Origin: Pampus argenteus | Lineage: Eukaryota; Chordata; Actinopteri; Scombriformes; Stromateidae | Direction: 5' to 3' | Length of the DNA stretch: 64,000 bases | NCBI GenBank assembly: GCA_036937835.1 | Contig: CM072864.1 | Location: 5,089,501-5,153,500 of the forward strand | Shown here: positions 14,463 to 28,089 of the stretch, one piece after another | Layout: each line of letters begins with the position of its first letter | Numbering within the stretch: the stretch's first letter is position 1 | The notes under the pieces: model-generated | What the model was told of the DNA's origin: nothing | Databases searched by the model: none | What the model saw: only the letters and a program-made list of their open reading frames with translations | Translations under genes and position numbers: made by a program

Positions 14463-17400
14463 TCAGGGGTCCACAAATGACACTGCGATGTATCGGACAC
14501 CGGCGGTGGTCGGCAGGCCTTCGTGGTAGTGGGTGAGGCGACCCGGGTGCATGAGGGCCCAGCCTTTACGAGGGGCCTGAATGGAGCAGTCGTAGCGCAG
14601 GAACCTGCATCCACCACCCTGCAGTCACAACACAACTCACATGAACACGTGACGCCTAAAGGAACGTGTGGTTGTGCTTGTTTTAGCCATTTTCAAATCA
14701 TCGTTTGTAGTGAACTGATTTCTTTTACTCTGCAAGAACGTTACATGTCTGCACTCGTCTCTGCCCGCTTTGATGAGCAGTTCCTGGCCAGAATATACTA
14801 CAGGTGCTTTCAGGGGTTAATGATCAGCTGATCAGCTCACATCACGTCAAGAATCTCTCAGTTAAACTTTGATTTACAATCAGATCAATATTTGAATCGG
14901 ATCAGCTTCATAACTGTGAATCAGGACCTTCAGTATTTTATATGGCTTTATAGGGATAATCATGTAAAGTTTATAATTGTTGTTGCCATGGTTATCTGTA
15001 GTTCTATATAACTTGTGCAATGATCCAAATTCACATAATTGTTTCATAATATGCTAACAGTTATCTTATGTTTTCATGTAGTGTAACTTCTCAAATAGGT
15101 TGGCTGATATTAGACACAGGCCTTTATTTAGAAATTGTCCTGTAGACTTGCTCAATGAAGCACGTTTATTTCCACAGCACTAATTCCATCAGCACAACAG
15201 AGTTGTGTCAAACTTTCGCTTTTAACATTAATACTGTATTTCAAAGAAGGTGGAAATAATCCCTCCTTTTCATGGTGGGCTTTTATGGTGAAAAAACTGC
15301 AGGAAGTGTTGACTTTCATTAATGAATCTTATCATTGATTGTAAAATAAAAAACTGAAAGTGTTCTCAGCAGCATGGTGAATCAGACACGACTCTGCTGT
15401 GATACTGATGGAAATATACACAACACTGATTTTAATCTGTAATCATTTATTAATGCCTGCTACAAATAATACCATCTTTTATTTGAGAATTTAGGGTATA
15501 TGTGATTTGTAGTTTATGGGCTTTAACAAGCAAAACCACTGGTACCATCAGAACTACCAGCTAACATATATTGTACCTGAAAAATGTAAAACTGCATCCT
15601 CAGAAAACCTGATAGGACGTCCTACACACTCATATTTATTTCATCACACCAGCTTCAGAAATGATCTTTGGTGAACCCATGTGGCATAAACCACTAACAC
15701 TGTGGACCGTTTGGCCCAGTTTATTGAAGATGCAGGGAAATGACACAGATGCAACAACAACAACAACAAGGCTCCTAACTTTAGGTTCATGTGTCATGCA
15801 AAGAAGACAAACTCACAAACACAGAGATGAAACAAATGGAAAGTTTGAAACACCAGGAATGTAGCTGTACATGCCAGAAATATGTCGACATTCCATGTTC
15901 AATGATATGATTCTGATTTTAGCTTCATGCTTTGTCAAATCTTTGTGCTACACGGTGTTGTTCATGAACCCTGAGGACCGCAACATCTTTCTGCACCTGA
16001 ATCCATGTTAAACCAAAATTGGTAATTAACTGCTTAATTTACTAATTCTGTTCATTTCTACTATTTTTTTTTTTTGCTAAGAAGTTTCCTGGAAAGAACA
16101 GAAAAATACATTGTGTACCTGGTACGCTTCAAACTAATTATTTCTATTTAAGTGTAGAATCTTTTAGTTAGTGTACAGCAGGTCAGCTCAACATGCACAA
16201 AAAATATTAAATTTTGCTGCTAGCGGGGAAACAATTAAACATATAATAAGTTGTAACTTATAGTAACTGAATGAATAACTACTTGGGCTTTTTTCTCCAG
16301 TCTGTTTTCCCTGTCATTACCCACATTATTCTTTCAAGGAAACTCTTATTATTTATTTATATAAGTTTTGCCAGGATCAGTTTTCTAGGGTACTTTTTCC
16401 ATTTGGAAAACAAATAAGGAAAAAGAGTTGATTTATTTATTTATTGTCAGGATCATTTGTTTGTTGTTTGATGTGTGTTTGTTGTTGTAATACCCGTTCC
16501 TGCCACAAGAGGCAGTACTACACTACTCCATGTTCTAAATAGGACTAAAAGCATTCATGTATTCTTCCAGGTGAGTTTTAATTTCTCCATGTACTCTAAA
16601 ACACAAGGTACATATATGGGTGGGTTAGCAAGTTATGTAACATTAACATCATGAAATGAACGTGTTAAACTCATTGTATAATGAAGCCCTCCCTGTGTTA
16701 AGTAAAAAGGCCTGAAAGATGGATTAAGTAACAGACTATGGTTTATGCCTAGAAGATAAATGTTAGGTCCTATTTAGAACATTGGGTAGTGGTGCACTTC
16801 AGCCTCTTGTGGCTGAAATGAGTATTACAATAATAAACACTTAAATGAACCTGCCAAAAGTTTGAAATAAAACCGTTGTGCTAACTGTTTAGGGTGTAGT
16901 AACCATGAGCTACCAGTTGGAAGTCAGCAATCACACTCACCTGGTAATCAGGGCCCAGCTGATTGAGTGCAATGTTTATAGTGAATGTGGAGGCGTCATG
17001 GTGTGGCTTCAAAGACGGCTGCTCATCTGGCTTATATCTAACTACAAAGGCCAAATCAAACTGAGCCTGCAAACACACAGACAGAAAAGAGTCATGCAAG
17101 CAATCGAGCGTGTGTGTGAACACGTGTGCCCTCGCAGCTCCTGCTCAATAAAAGAAAAGCATCAGCTCGGCTCCCGTTCCAGCATTCACTGTCAGAGGCG
17201 GAGCAGAAGAAGCAGAGAGAAAAGTGCAGATCACCTGCATCATCATGTCCTGTAGCCTCTATTACCTGCCAGCTCCTCCTCATTTACCTGGTAGTCGACA
17301 CCTTTGCTGTTGAGAGCTACGTTAATAGTGAATGTGGAGGCGTCATGGTGAGGCTTGAGCAGGGGCTGCTCATCAGGTTTGTACCTCACCACGAAGTTCA

Positions 17401-20400
17401 AGGGAGTAGAGCACTGATGAAAGAAGACATCGTCATCTTATTCATTATTCAGTTAGTCCAGAACATGTCAGCGCTAACGACAAATCATGCATCAACGGTG
17501 CCTTTAAACCTTAAACTGATGGTTATCCTTTTTCAACTTGATAAATGATTAATCAGTCAATCAATCTTCAAGTCATAAATGCATAAAAGTAATATTTGTC
17601 TTAAAGGATAAGTCCAATGATGTTCTATATTTTTCTTCTTGTCAACAAATCCCATGCACAGAGCCAAACAGATACATCAATCTACTTACAAGTATTGTGT
17701 ATGTATCTGATATATAAAAACTATTTAAAACACATCATGAAGTTACACTGTTGCGCTGAGTGACATGTTCCTTCATTAAAGCACCAAATGTGCACAGAAT
17801 ATTTCAAAAGTTCAAAAATCCCCAACAAATGCCCAATTTCTGCCTGAGTGGCATTTCCTAAAAACTACAGGAAAATATTTTTAATTATTTTTATAGATGA
17901 AACTATACATTTGTTCAATAGGCTTGTAGCTGAGAGCCACAGACAGGGAAGTGAAGTATTGAGAGATGGACTAGCAAATGTTGGTCTTTTCATCAGATTT
18001 GTTGACAAAAGGAAAAATGCATTTACGTTTACATTAAGGTTTAGTACAAATGCAGTTTACATTATAACAACTGAGTCATGTCACAGTCACCACTCTCTGT
18101 TGAAGCAGCTGGACTCATTTGCTTCAACTTTTTCCCCCCAGTTAAATTACTCTCAACAAAACAAACCTCGCATCAAATTAAAAGCTGTCCAGCCGTTCAA
18201 AAGCCAGAATTCCTCCTTTTCCAAGTAGGGTTTTCATGTGAAGCAACGTCGTCCATAAAATGTTTATACTTTAGACTGTGGCTTATACTACCTTTACCTT
18301 TCAAAATAAGTCCTTGCGATCCATAAATTTGTGATCCACCACAGAGAAGAAGATCGTCCCTGTGACTGAAAAGACTTAATCCACAAATTCCTAACATTCA
18401 CTCACAGATATTTTGAGTTGTTACAGTTTGAACTAATAAAGTAGCAGAGTGGATGGATTTTCTTTTAATAATAACCTTAAAGGATAAATTCCTAATTTTT
18501 CACATCTTAACTTGAAAAATTTCAAACCTACAGTCTCACTTTTGTTCCGATAACTGACCAACCACGTCATCCAAAACAGGACTTTTACTTCTAAAACCCT
18601 GGACGCCCCCCCAAATTAACTCCTCCCACTTTGCTACTCTATTAGACTGATGATGAATTCTGGGAAATGCAGTACAAACACTGCAGCAACGTCCACTCTG
18701 CAACAAAGCTGAAGACTGGAAAGTAAGATTATCATAGATTACAACCAAAATATATTTAGTTGTTATTATCTGTGATTTAGTTATCATGTATCATTTAAAG
18801 AAGCACATTCCTCTTCTTCATTATGTTAAATGACTTCAGATTTAAGATTATTTTAATGTTAGTATGAGACATGGAAATCCCAGCAATGATTATTTGAATT
18901 TCCTCTCAAATCTTGTGACAATGATGGTTCATAAGTCTTACCTGCGTGTGGTAACCAGGATACATTTTCTCTGTGATCGGCGCTATGTAATTCATTAAAA
19001 ACTGATGCCAGTTCTTTTCAAAGTTGATCTGATTCATGTGGATATCGATGGTAGGAACGTTCTCATAGCCGCCTTGGATTCTTTTGTCCTGACGAGCGAG
19101 AAGAAGAATCAGTTTAGAGAAAATCTTTACGTCATTAAACATCAGCAAAACCTACTGAAAGACTCGTTTTCAAATGATAAAGAAGCATTGATGACATTCA
19201 ACATTTGATATGGGGTGATAACATACCACATTGCCTCCTCCTGACCACTTCCCAAAGTGCTCCATTTCTTCGACTAAGTGGTCGCAAGCAACGTCAGAGA
19301 AAATCGGGAACCAGTACACATCAGGACAAGGCTGCGGCACAGAACATACACTGAGCGACATATAGCACACAACTACATTTAGAAAAATCTAGATTTTAAA
19401 ATTTTCTTTTTGCATACGACTCATGTACTTATTTGAGGTGCAACTCACAGTTTCAACCAGTTTATCCTTCATGATGCGAGTGTAGTTCTCGTGAATGTAG
19501 CGCTCCTGCCAGTCCTGAAAGAAACACACAACATGCGTACTCTTCACACACTCTACACACAACTACAACTATTCCTGCTACTGTTGCTACTAATTACTTT
19601 AATATTAAACCTGCTGCTGTTGCTACTACAGTTATAGCTCTTGTTAAAAATAAACTTCTAGGACAGATGTGCATGACGCAGAATAATCAAGAGCTATTAT
19701 TATTATCTTACTTTAATTTTTAAGATTTCCCCTACTCAATAATCTTTCTTCTTGCATGCATCAATATATGGAAGCATATAGTATATAACGTTAGACACGA
19801 TGCATGATAGGTAACCACAGCAACCACCACAAGGGGGAGCCTCTTGTACACCACACACTGGCCCTATGACTAATACATTAAAAAGGCGTGCTGATTCTCA
19901 CCATTGGGTTTTCAAAGATCTGCCACAGATCATTATGAAGATGGCTGGTCTGATAGTTTTCTGTTGACAGGATGCGACCGAAAATGTCCATGTTGTATAC
20001 ATACATAAAGACTCCCTGAAAGAGAGATTCACAGGTCAAATTTACAGCTTTGAACATTCATTTTTATTCTGATCTCAATGATAATTATAGCTAGGTAAAT
20101 AAAGGATATATATTATTAGACATTAGACTGATATGATAAGTTAAATACCAGAGGGAGGGTAAAACTATCCGAACTATAGCGTTCTTGTTATTTTGTTCAT
20201 TATTTGAACAGTATGTAGGATGCATATGTGTGCATTAATGAGCTCTTACTGACCTTGTTGCGAATGTTGTGGCAGTAAGCCATGTCAGGGTCTAAGATGT
20301 GCGAGTTAAACAGTTCGTAGTCTGCGAGCTCTGATCGAAGGAGGTCGGCCTTCACAAGGTAAACACTGGACACATATGGGACATTCCACACGCCCCTAAA

Positions 20401-23400
20401 AACAACAAAACAGTCAATTTACAAGCTAACACTTGGAAAAAGAACATGCTGTTAAAATAATGTAAACTCTCAAATAGTGGCCTTTGTTTACGTGAGTCAC
20501 AGAGGGAGACTTTGCTCCTAATTTCCCTTATTTTATGCGTTTATTTCATCATATTTCATATTCTCAAGTCTAGTTTGCTAAACAAAGATTACAATAGAAC
20601 AACATTTAATCAACTTACTGCCTGAGTCTTTGTACAACGTCCACATAGTCCTCAGATCTGGCATAGTAGCCATCTGCACTGAGGGCTCCCCAAAAGTTGC
20701 TCCACAGTCTGCCAGTCCGAGTTATCATCGGCGCCACAACAGGTCTAAGGAACAATTACAGAGCAGTTAATAAAAAACATAACTTATGCAACTAAATTAG
20801 TGCAATAGAAATGAAGATATTTACTATGTGTGATTATGACTACTTAAGAATACTTGCAGGTTTTGTTCAATGAGAATTTTGAGTGTGTTTTCATTCTTTA
20901 AGACCACTTCTACGTCCACGCTGAAGAAATAGTCACAGTCCTCGTCCTTCCGGCACATATCACTGAAAGAAAGAAAAGACAATGAACATGTATAATTAAA
21001 TAGAAAATTCTAACTAATTGCTGTAGTACTAGTTCAGTTCCATTTCCTTATGCATAAAAGTGAGGATATTTCAGTTCAACTTTAAACATACATCAGCTCA
21101 AACAACAGAGTGAGGTGACAATAAGAAAAACTGATTTTAGTACTTTTAAAAGGTGTAATGCATAAGATTTGGCCAGAATTTTAGGTTAAAACATTCAAAA
21201 ACTTGAGTAAAATTTTCACTGTAGGACTGTGAATATGTCACTTCAGGTGAGAAAGTAATGATTTAGATTGTGTTCAGTTTATCCAAATAACACCTATTTG
21301 GAAAGTTGTGCTGACGTTGCTGCTGCAGCTGCAGCTAAGTGTTCTTTTAATGCCCGTCAAAAACACACAGTGCGTATCAGAGATAACACAGAGATGCTCT
21401 AAGATGGCTCTGACGTGCTGGGGCATTTGACTCGTCTTTTATACCCTTTAGATCACGCCTATGCCCATGTGCCTACATGACAATTTGCACGTTTTCATTT
21501 CAGCTGCATACACCATTAGATAAGTTTCTAGATTCTCATTGGGTTGCTTTTCGTGCACCATAGCTGAAGGTGGTACCACCGTCATGCTTGTCTTCAGCTG
21601 AGGCAGGCAGCACAGCTGTTCTCGTCTGCACATGAGGCTCTTTATCCATGCATGTCTTTTCTTCTTTTTTTTTTTTTAAGACTGTTTCTTGTAAGCTTTA
21701 CACCAATAGCTTCACAATCCCCTTTGGCCTTATTTTTTTTTTAAAGTTCCTACTGCCTGTTTTACACCCTTTTTTAAACTTTCTTCTAAGGATATTTTTT
21801 AAAATATTAAAGTTTAATACACACACACCTCACATTTTAACAAGTGCACTAAGTGAGATTATCAACTTTATAATAATAGTGCTAAATCAAACATTTGTTA
21901 AGTATACATGAAACTAAATCAAACATCTTGTGAAACATGAAACATGATTAATCTGATGCTATAACATTACTTTAACCCTACTCAAAGCTTCATCATATAA
22001 CATCACATTAAATCATCCTGCAATGCAATTGCTGTTCTCTTTGGCACAACACAAGTCTCAACAAAAAAAATTATACTACAGCAGGATGACTTTACATCAT
22101 GAGGTGGGGAAAGGAAAACACATTATCCTAAGTAAAACTGAATCATTTGATCACAACTTCTGTTTGTATAACTCACAATCCCAGGTTGCGGGACTCAGCT
22201 TCATCCATCTCCTCTTCAGGCCCGATGAACTTGACATCCTGATAAAGACTTCCATGATGTTTCAGGAAAGAGCTGACCTGACGCTCGTGATGAGTTTCCT
22301 GCAGGGAAAGAAGAAATAAAAAGATAGAAGACGAAGTGCAAGAACAGTGCCAGGATTTGAGAAACCAGAGTTCAGTAATCAGGGTAGGGGAGGAAACCTG
22401 ATTTCCACAGTGACACTTCTCAACTGAAAAGCATGAATAGTTTATGGTAGCGCTGGCAGTGTGTGTGGGGGATTCCCTTCTAAAATCTCACCTCGGGCAG
22501 AAACATAGTCTGTTACCCCCTGTCTGTTACCTGTGTTTTTACCTGCCTGCCTGCTTGTTTGGACTGGCTCCCCATTGTCAACCTGTGAGCCTGTTCCTGA
22601 CCACTACCTAAGTAAATGTCACTTTATCTTACCTTGCCTTATGTCTCATGTGTCTGCATTTGAGTCCTCAATCATGTTGCTGAATATATCACGTTTGACA
22701 GAAACTAACACAAAGTAGCCTTCAGATTTCAGATTTCACCCCATTGCTACACACTTTTGTACTCCGTGTTATTTAAACCATTATGTGCTAAAAGACCTAA
22801 CAGAAACAATTGCCTTTAATGTGAATATAAAGAAAAAAATGATGCATTAAATCATCTCCTGTTACCTTGTTGTAAATGAAGAGTTTGAGCCTGTTCTTGG
22901 GATACTGGAGTTTTAGAAGACGTTCAAAAAACACTGCGACGAAGGGGGTTGGCTGCTGAATGAAGATGCCGATCACCACCAGTGGGTATTCGCTTTCCTG
23001 CTGGAAGGAAAAACAAACAAACATTAGAGGACTGTTAGGAGCATGGGATTATCACTTCTAAAAGGTGGTTGGATAAGAATAATTTAAAAGGCTGAAACAA
23101 TACTCAATATTGATTAAACGTGGTTAAGGGGAAATCATGCACAAAGACAATTTGTCAATCAGGAGACTAAAATCCAGACCTTAAGAGCTGTGAGTGGACG
23201 CAGATCCTCATGACACACTGTGCATCCATTCTCAAATGTCCATGTGTTGGGGATGTAGTTGCCCAGGTAGTTGATCTGGAGCTGGTAAACAAATATGTTA
23301 TCTCATCTCCATCCAACATCTTCATCTATCTTGTGCTTGAAGAAGAGAGTGACCGATTTTTAATATTGAAAACAATGTTTACAAGTACTTTGGCAAAGCT

Positions 23401-26400
23401 GACTTACTGCACCTGTTATGACCACAGCAAATAAATAAAACTGCATCAAATTAAGTCACATATCTAATCCCTTTTTGCAGTAAAAATTGTGTCAAAGTTG
23501 ATGTAATTTAAAAAAAAAAATTAGTATTTAACTCATACAATTGAAAATTAATTATTCATTGCTGTGGCATATATAGACATATATAGGGTGGTATATGTAG
23601 ATACGCTGTGATGAAACAAAAAAATAAAAATAAAAAATACATAGGTCCCTACTGGGTATTAAGTTCTCCCAGAGGACACACTTGGGTAATTTACAGGATG
23701 CTGAAGCAGAAACAGATGCATATTTTGGATTGGTCAGTATGACAAGTCAGTACCTTGGTGGGTCCATTTCCATGGATGGTGACAGGCAGGGTATCATACA
23801 GCACATTTCTGGCTCGTACTCGTCCATCCTCAAACTTCAACACCACCTCATCTGGAAGGTGGATAAAAATATATATATATTCTTGTACTTCCTACTTTCT
23901 TGTACTTACTACAATCTGTGTTCTTTAGAAACATCATCAGTCACAGCCCAGGTCGTGTTACTGGTATGCTGTTGTACTGATTGTCTGCCCTTTTGATGGA
24001 TTCCTGTTAGCTGATCGAGCTGAAGCGACATGATTGATTGAGCAAATTCAAAGCTGCAAGTGCATATTAGAATCTAGAAATGGCCAAATAAATCATCCAT
24101 TTAACTATATGTTCATTCAGCTAACACATGCATCAAAATATAATTAACTTATGTCAACACAACTTAAACTCAAAGACCACACCTTTCTCCAGGTTCAAAC
24201 TAGATGGGTGAATTGATGGTTGAATAAATATGAATGCGTGATCTCAACTCACAATGTTCTCCAGCACACTTTGGGAGGTGACTTGTGTGAAAGTATCCCA
24301 GCCCCAGGGTCATGCAGCAGTTAAAAAAAAGCTTGCAGAGTGAGGATTTGAGGCTGTGAGTCTCCTCAAACAGTCTCATTCATGTGCCTGAACTCTGTGT
24401 TGTGTATGTGAGCTTTAACACATTTGTCTCACAGAAATCTCACAAATTCCTTCCTCAGCCTAAAAAGGAAAAAAATGCTGCAGACACTGCTGAGAGTTCA
24501 GCTCATGTCTAAACGTGCAGTCCCGCCTGAATCGCTGCAACTTCAAGGTTTGACTTTAATACAAGTCGACTGGGATCCATCAGCAGTATATCAACCAGAA
24601 TACTGATCAAATCAAAACACGATAAGGAACCAGAGAAGAAGTTAACCACTGATTATCCACAGGTGTTGTGGAAGATTTGTAGCTGGTCATTATCCATAAA
24701 TACACAAGGGCATGTCATGACATAAGCAGCTAAAAAACAAGGAACGTTTTAAAGGGATAGTTCAACATTTTTGGGAAATGTGCTTTTCATTGCTGTGCTA
24801 ACACCTGCTGACTGGGTTACGTTTGCATTTGTGTAGTGTTTTTTGTCACGTACATGTAAAAATTTTTTTAATGTTTTCATTCATGAGATCACAGAATGAA
24901 TTTTCTGTCTTCGTTGTTCATTAAAACTAGAAAAGACTTAATTGAAATGAAAAAAGAATCAGATAACCTGGATATCAGGATCTGTAACTAGTATCTGGAG
25001 AAGGTTATGCTTGACTTCCATCAACATATTGACTGCGTCACAAGGGGAATAAACACTCTGCACTGTTAGATAGTGATTCTGTAAGTATGGATGATGCACA
25101 AAGACTGAGGTAGCTGTTCACATATGAAACATAAATTATCCAATAATTTTGGAGAAGAGACAAAAAGCTGTCATTGAGATGAACTATAGAAATTACTTTT
25201 TTTTAACATGCATTTGTATATGCATTACCAGAGGATACATATTTTGTAAAATAGCAGTGTCTTGTAATGATGTGGTTCGGAGTCAGTGTACACATGTTAC
25301 TCCAGTTGTTGTCCAGCAGCCTTGCACACATGTGACCTACATTGTGTGAAATACATCCCTGTATAGATGGCATAAAGCACACACAGAGGAAGTTGCCATC
25401 TGGATAATAAGAGACATACATTTGCTTGCTGCCTTTGAAGAAACAAGTGCTGAAAGATGGCAACGAGCAAAGTTGTTATTGGAAGAGTCTAACATTTACA
25501 GAAGTAGCAGGTAAACTAGACAGTGTAGAGGACACTTATTTATGGGGTCTTTGCTTCAATCAAAGTCAATGAACTCACCGAGGGCTCCATGAAGGTTCTG
25601 GAACATCCTGCATTTGTTGTCCAATGTGATATTTATGGATTTCTGAAAGATTGAAAAATATAGTTTTATATATGTATATATGTATATATATAATAGTTTT
25701 CCTTCATTAATCAATTCCAATCACTACATGATCGTTTTGTTCGCGTTTATCGTAAAAGTCAACACATCCTGCTGATGTGTCAAATTAAGGAAGGCTTTTA
25801 ATTTGAAGCATCTGTCCAGGAAGTTTCCTTATTTATGAAGGAGTTTTACTGGCACCACCTTAACAGCATATAAAAAACTTAAATGGAAAAGTACATTAGG
25901 CTGTTTTTTTCTTTTGAAGTTAACAGCAGCAAATTAAAACAGGAGCAGTTCAGAAACTAAAATATAATAAAACATCAACGATCAATTTAGAAATAAATGC
26001 CTGTCTCAAATTACATAAATTAATTACATAACAAATAAATTACATAACGGTGTTAAATGGATTAATAGAGTTTAATGAATTAACATAAAACAAAAAAGTA
26101 AAGAGCCATGAAGTGAAAACTGCAGTGCAACATTTCTTACTCTTTTGTCTGGATTGATATAAATCTTGGTAAAGAACAGCTGATCACTGTCTTTGTCTTC
26201 TCCTGTCCAGTCAGCAACCATTTCTTTGATGTTGGAGAGGTAGCCAATAAAGCCTGCAGATAGCAATAAACCCAGAGAGAACAGAACGGACAGCAAATGA
26301 GAGACTATGACTTAAGCTTATTCTTATATTGTCATGTATATTATTCTTATATTGTCTGTTCATCAGACATACATATTAATGTTCAGTATCTGCACTGCTG

Positions 26401-28058
26401 TGTGCTGTGTTCTGCCCAAATTTAAGCACATCATGGAAAAGTGAAGTCTTTGTTGCAGGAAGCTGTGAGCAATAACTACTGCCAGGTTCACTTTCCATAG
26501 CCTCAGCACTGCTGTTTCTCTGCTATAAAAAGAAACCTTCACATTCCCTCCTACAAACATGGCATATCATTAAAAACTGTTTCAGCATATCTCATACAGA
26601 GCCAAACCAACAATAAACTGATCTACTAACTAGTGCTGCATCCCTGAAGAGTAAAAACAATCATAGGAATCATAATCTGTTGACTTTGTACTACATTATA
26701 ACTTTCTGATAGGACTTCAGTAAAAGGACCCACGTTCTGGTGCATGTGCAGTGGCGTACAAGGAACCTCATTCCTGAGGGTTACTATCTTATGAAAGAAC
26801 CCGTCACCCGGTGCAGCCAAGTCCTTTAAACACGATACACATATGACACACATCATCGGCATACTAAACACTGCTGAGCCTTTCATGTGAAGTATTTGTT
26901 TAACCAGGCTTTACTTTCCGGTGCTGCTCTGCTGAGAGCAAAAATCAGCTCCACAGAAACCCCTTCGAGAGTTGATGCATGCCACTGTTTTGAACATCAA
27001 TCAGACCAGGTTAGAAGTTTGGCTATGCACATGTACTATACGTCTCTGGTATTATGTCCAGTGTGTCAACTTATTCCCAACTCATTACTGCAGGAAAACA
27101 ATGTCCAGACCTCACAACATGCATGAAAAGAACCAAAATAATGTAACAAAGCTTGGTTTTCATCCTAATGACATAAACAGCACAGCTCAAATAAAAGCAA
27201 ACTTCAACATCACAAAAAATACTTTAACAGATATAACACATGTTCATGCGTCAGGGACATTTTACCCTCTTGGATGAATTTACCATGAATGTCTGCAGAT
27301 AATTTCAGAACATTGATATTATAGTTACCAACATTACTATCCCTATAGCCAAGACTTAAATGTATTGTCATACATGAAACAATGAATTTCATCATAATGT
27401 ACGTAACAAACGTTAGCATTAGACGCATATGGCCTGTCCCAGCTGTGTGAATGACAAGAGTGATGGACATACCCCCTGAGCCCAGGAATCTGTTGCCCTC
27501 CCTGACGTGGGGGTGTTTGTCCTCCAGGTGTCTGTCGGGCCAGATCAGGCTCTCAGAGGAAAACACCACCTTGTGTCTGGCCTGCTGGAACTTCTTTAGC
27601 AGCTCTTTGGGACCCGAGGCGAAAAGCACATCGAAGCTGTGTCAAACAGAGAGTGGAAAGAGAAAACTTTACTGGCGTGTGGCTCAGCAGTGACATATTT
27701 AAAAAAAAATGACAGGGTAGACTTCATAAGATGCCAGCCGTCTTTATTTAGACACTTTAAGTGACCACTTGACAGTAGTTCTGTTTACTTAGTGGTGATT
27801 AATGCTCTACCAATTACCAATACTACAATACTAAGCTGGCAGTGGAAACGAGGTGATATGATTGTTTAGCTAAAAAAAAACAGAGTGAATTGTAATGTCC
27901 TCTAATGAGATGTTGGGTATTAATCTCATGTCTTTGTGTTCAGTACAGAGCTGAAGTCAGGATGTGGTTAGCCTAGCTTAGCATAAAGACCTGAAGCAGG
28001 TTGGAAAATACACCTACTGGAGAAGAGTGGCATTCAAAGGGTATATATGTAGCAAATA

Positions 28059-28089
<31 letters not shown>

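Noticed and set aside
16941..17413. One of the duplicated plod1 exons as a dead copy
   Set aside because: Both retain frame, iron ligands and both splice sites after substantial silent divergence, which is not expected for a decayed copy.
24240..24330. Extra exon in the plod1 intron (minus strand, frame with LGYFHTSHLP and a GT)
   Set aside because: The flanking exons join in phase without it, the protein already has family length, and no PLOD protein has this segment.
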